From contig JAEWSN010000127.1 in NCBI GenBank assembly GCA_023459915.1, positions 1 through 7,824 of the forward strand: a DNA stretch of 7,824 nucleotides, written 5' to 3'. The DNA is from Bacillota bacterium (GTDB lineage: Bacteria; Bacillota; Clostridia; DSM-8532). Under the pieces are notes generated by a model. It did no database searches. It saw only the letters and a program-made list of their open reading frames with translations, and was not told the origin of the DNA. Within the stretch, counting starts at the first letter, position 1; every line of letters starts with the position of its first letter. Shown one piece after another: positions 6,788 through 7,824 of the stretch. Made by a program: the position numbers and the translations under genes.

Positions 6788-6816
6788 TGTTGGACCGGAT
6801 GCGTTCGTGGTACAAT
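6788..6816 (+). promoter_or_regulatory. Candidate xthA promoter
   Basis: TACAAT (6811-6816) is preceded by TGG (6808-6810), an extended -10. The -35 is either TGTTGG (6788-6793, 17-nt spacer) or TTGGAC (6790-6795, 15-nt spacer). Transcription would start near 6823. The resulting leader of about 110 nt before the xthA ATG contains no gene; only a weak GCACC/GGTGC stem (6886-6890 and 6899-6903) was seen in it. Confidence 0.5.
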
Positions 6817-6933
6817 CAGAAGAAGAGTTTGCACACGGAATACGCCAGCGCGATTGTGCGGCCGAACGGCGGAAGACTGCGCGGGGCACCCCATATCCGG
6901 TGCGCGGCATATGTGTGTGTCACGGAGGAGCAA

Positions 6934-7689
6934 ATGAAAAAACTGGTTTCGTGGAATGTCAATGGTATCCGAGCCTGCCTGGGGAAGGGTTTCCTTGAAT
7001 CCTTCCACCGGTTGGACGCTGATATTTTCTGTCTTCAGGAGACAAAAGTGGTGGAAGGCCAGGTGGAAGTGCCGCTCGACGGCTACCACCAATACTGGAA
7101 TTACGCCGTGAAAAAGGGGTATTCCGGAACGGCCATCTTCACGCGGGAGGAACCCCTCGCGGTGACCCGCGGCATCGGCATCGAGGCACACGACCAGGAG
7201 GGCCGTGTGCTGTGCGCGGAATATCCGGACTGGTATCTGGTGACAGTCTACACGCCGAACGCCCAGAACGAGCTGGCCAGACTGCCTTACCGCATGCAAT
7301 GGGAGGAAGCGTTTCTGGCCTGGCTGAAGAAGCTCGAGGAGAAAAAACCGGTCATTTTCTGCGGCGATTTAAATGTGGCGCATCAGGAAATCGATTTGAA
7401 GAACCCAAAATCCAACCGCAAGAATGCCGGGTTTTCCGACGAGGAACGGGAGAAGTTCTCCAACCTGCTCGAAGCCGGCTTTGTGGACAGCTTTCGTCAC
7501 TTTTACCCGGACAAGACCGAAGCATACACCTGGTGGTCCTACATGATGAAAGCCCGGGAGCGGAATGCCGGATGGCGCATAGACTATTTTATGGTATCCG
7601 CGGCGCTGGCGCCTGTCATGGCGGATGCGTGCATTCACCCGGATATCCTTGGTTCGGACCATTGCCCGGTGGCGTTGCTGTTGAAATAA
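6934..7689 (+). CDS. xthA: Exodeoxyribonuclease III / class II AP endonuclease
   Basis: A cytoplasmic DNA repair enzyme of 251 aa that cuts the backbone 5' of abasic sites and removes 3' blocking groups in base excision repair. All family motifs are present: SWNVNGIR (6-13, Asn8), LQETKV (34-39, metal ligand Glu36), VYTPNAQ with Tyr106, GDLNVAH (144-150, Asp145 and Asn147), GWRIDYF (213-219, Asp217) and the terminal GSDHCPV (240-246, Asp242 and His243 pair). The length matches single-domain bacterial ExoIII/ExoA with no N- or C-terminal extension. The start is the ATG at 6934 with GGAGG (6924-6928) 5 nt upstream. The longer open frame back to 6727 would run through the PFOR terminator and was rejected. 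The gene has its own candidate promoter, and no terminator is visible after its stop, so a downstream gene could be cotranscribed. The symbol exoA is used for the same family in many bacteria. Confidence 0.96.
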   Translation: MKKLVSWNVNGIRACLGKGFLESFHRLDADIFCLQETKVVEGQVEVPLDGYHQYWNYAVKKGYSGTAIFTREEPLAVTRGIGIEAHDQEGRVLCAEYPDWYLVTVYTPNAQNELARLPYRMQWEEAFLAWLKKLEEKKPVIFCGDLNVAHQEIDLKNPKSNRKNAGFSDEEREKFSNLLEAGFVDSFRHFYPDKTEAYTWWSYMMKARERNAGWRIDYFMVSAALAPVMADACIHPDILGSDHCPVALLLK

Positions 7690-7824
7690 CCATGATAACG
7701 ACACACGCACGGAGAACGCCTTACCGCTTCAGGAGAACGGCTTCCCGCTGCAGGACAACGGCTGCCGATGGCAGAGGATGACATTGTTCTCAACAGGGTT
7801 ACATGAGAAAGGCGGCTTCATATG
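7690..7824 (+). other. Region after xthA, possible start of a next gene at the edge
   Basis: Apart from the tandem repeat, this stretch has no T-tailed terminator. ATG codons at 7803 (AGGG 4 nt upstream) and 7822 (AAAGGCGG upstream, the last three bases of the window) could start the next gene, but too little is visible to choose or name one. Confidence 0.2.
7711..7773 (+). repeat. Three-copy imperfect 21-nt tandem repeat
   Basis: Three adjacent 21-nt units, 7711-7731, 7732-7752 and 7753-7773, share the core GGA(G/C)AACG(G/C)CT and end in CA. Units 1 and 2 agree at 18 of 21 positions and units 2 and 3 at 15 of 21. Because 21 is a multiple of three, the repeat gives heptapeptide repeats in any frame: the frame open from 7685 to the window end reads ENALPLQ, ENGFPLQ, DNGCRWQ. 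That frame has no start codon with a ribosome binding site before the repeats, so coding is unproven. Confidence 0.7.

Noticed and set aside
3042..6815. 1257-codon open frame on the minus strand
   Set aside because: It lies in codon register opposite the well-recognised PFOR gene, has no recognisable domains and is explained by the lack of TTA, CTA and TCA codons in that gene.
6727..6933. N-terminal extension of xthA back to an upstream ATG
   Set aside because: It would run through the PFOR terminator and the xthA promoter; the family starts at the MKKLVSWN motif, which has its own GGAGG.
7711..7773. CRISPR array
   Set aside because: The 21-nt units are directly adjacent with no spacers and diverge from one another; no cas gene is nearby.
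7762..7774. CTGCC-GAT-GGCAG hairpin as an xthA terminator
   Set aside because: Only a 5-bp stem and followed by AGGATGAC rather than a T-run; it lies inside the third repeat unit.
7692..7781. Small 29-codon frame just after xthA
   Set aside because: It has an ATG but no ribosome binding site and gives an Arg/Thr-rich sequence that reflects the tandem repeat read out of context.

Overview
The window comes from a GC-rich bacterium that, by its gene content, lives as a fermentative anaerobe. It carries a pyrophosphate-type phosphofructokinase and a large single-chain pyruvate:ferredoxin oxidoreductase (PFOR), an oxygen-sensitive iron-sulfur enzyme. Ribosome binding sites are strong AGGAGG/GGAGG sequences, promoters look sigma70-like, and genes are separated by GC-rich intrinsic terminators. 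The phylum cannot be fixed from the sequence alone. A Lentisphaerota/Kiritimatiellota-like or similar anaerobic lineage is a guess, not a result.

Layout. (1) 3-299, plus strand: the last 98 codons of a gene resembling the C-terminal beta-sandwich of a GH2-type glycosidase. (2) 344-382: a palindromic terminator shared with the convergent gene. (3) 437-1690, minus strand: pfp, PPi-dependent 6-phosphofructokinase. (4) 1691-1951: divergent intergenic region with a candidate pfp promoter and a small leader hairpin. (5) 1952-2896, plus: a two-domain signalling-type protein, made of a receiver-like domain without the phosphorylation residues, a Pro-rich linker and a GGDEF-like domain whose signature reads GPQTF. 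(6) 2928-2968: a strong terminator. (7) 2990-3104: PFOR promoter region with a consensus extended -10, a possible second promoter and a 10-bp perfect palindrome. (8) 3105-6638, plus: PFOR (nifJ/por type), 1177 aa, with all cluster and active-site residues recognisable. (9) 6672-6784: three successive hairpins, the last one a terminator. (10) 6934-7689, plus: exonuclease III/AP endonuclease (xthA/exoA family). (11) 7690-7824: no clear gene, but a three-copy imperfect 21-nt tandem repeat and possible start codons of a next gene at the right edge.

The genes appear to be mostly separate transcription units rather than one operon. Pfp and PFOR sit at the upper and lower ends of the same route, sugar to pyruvate to acetyl-CoA plus reduced ferredoxin. 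The PPi-linked PFK would save ATP in glycolysis, and PFOR would feed electrons to hydrogenase or other ferredoxin-linked steps. If the partial gene is a glycosidase, it would supply sugars. The receiver/GGDEF-like protein between pfp and PFOR is the least ordinary gene here: it keeps the architecture of a c-di-GMP signalling protein but lacks the catalytic and phosphoacceptor residues. Nothing in the window looks like a mobile element, CRISPR array, tRNA or rRNA.
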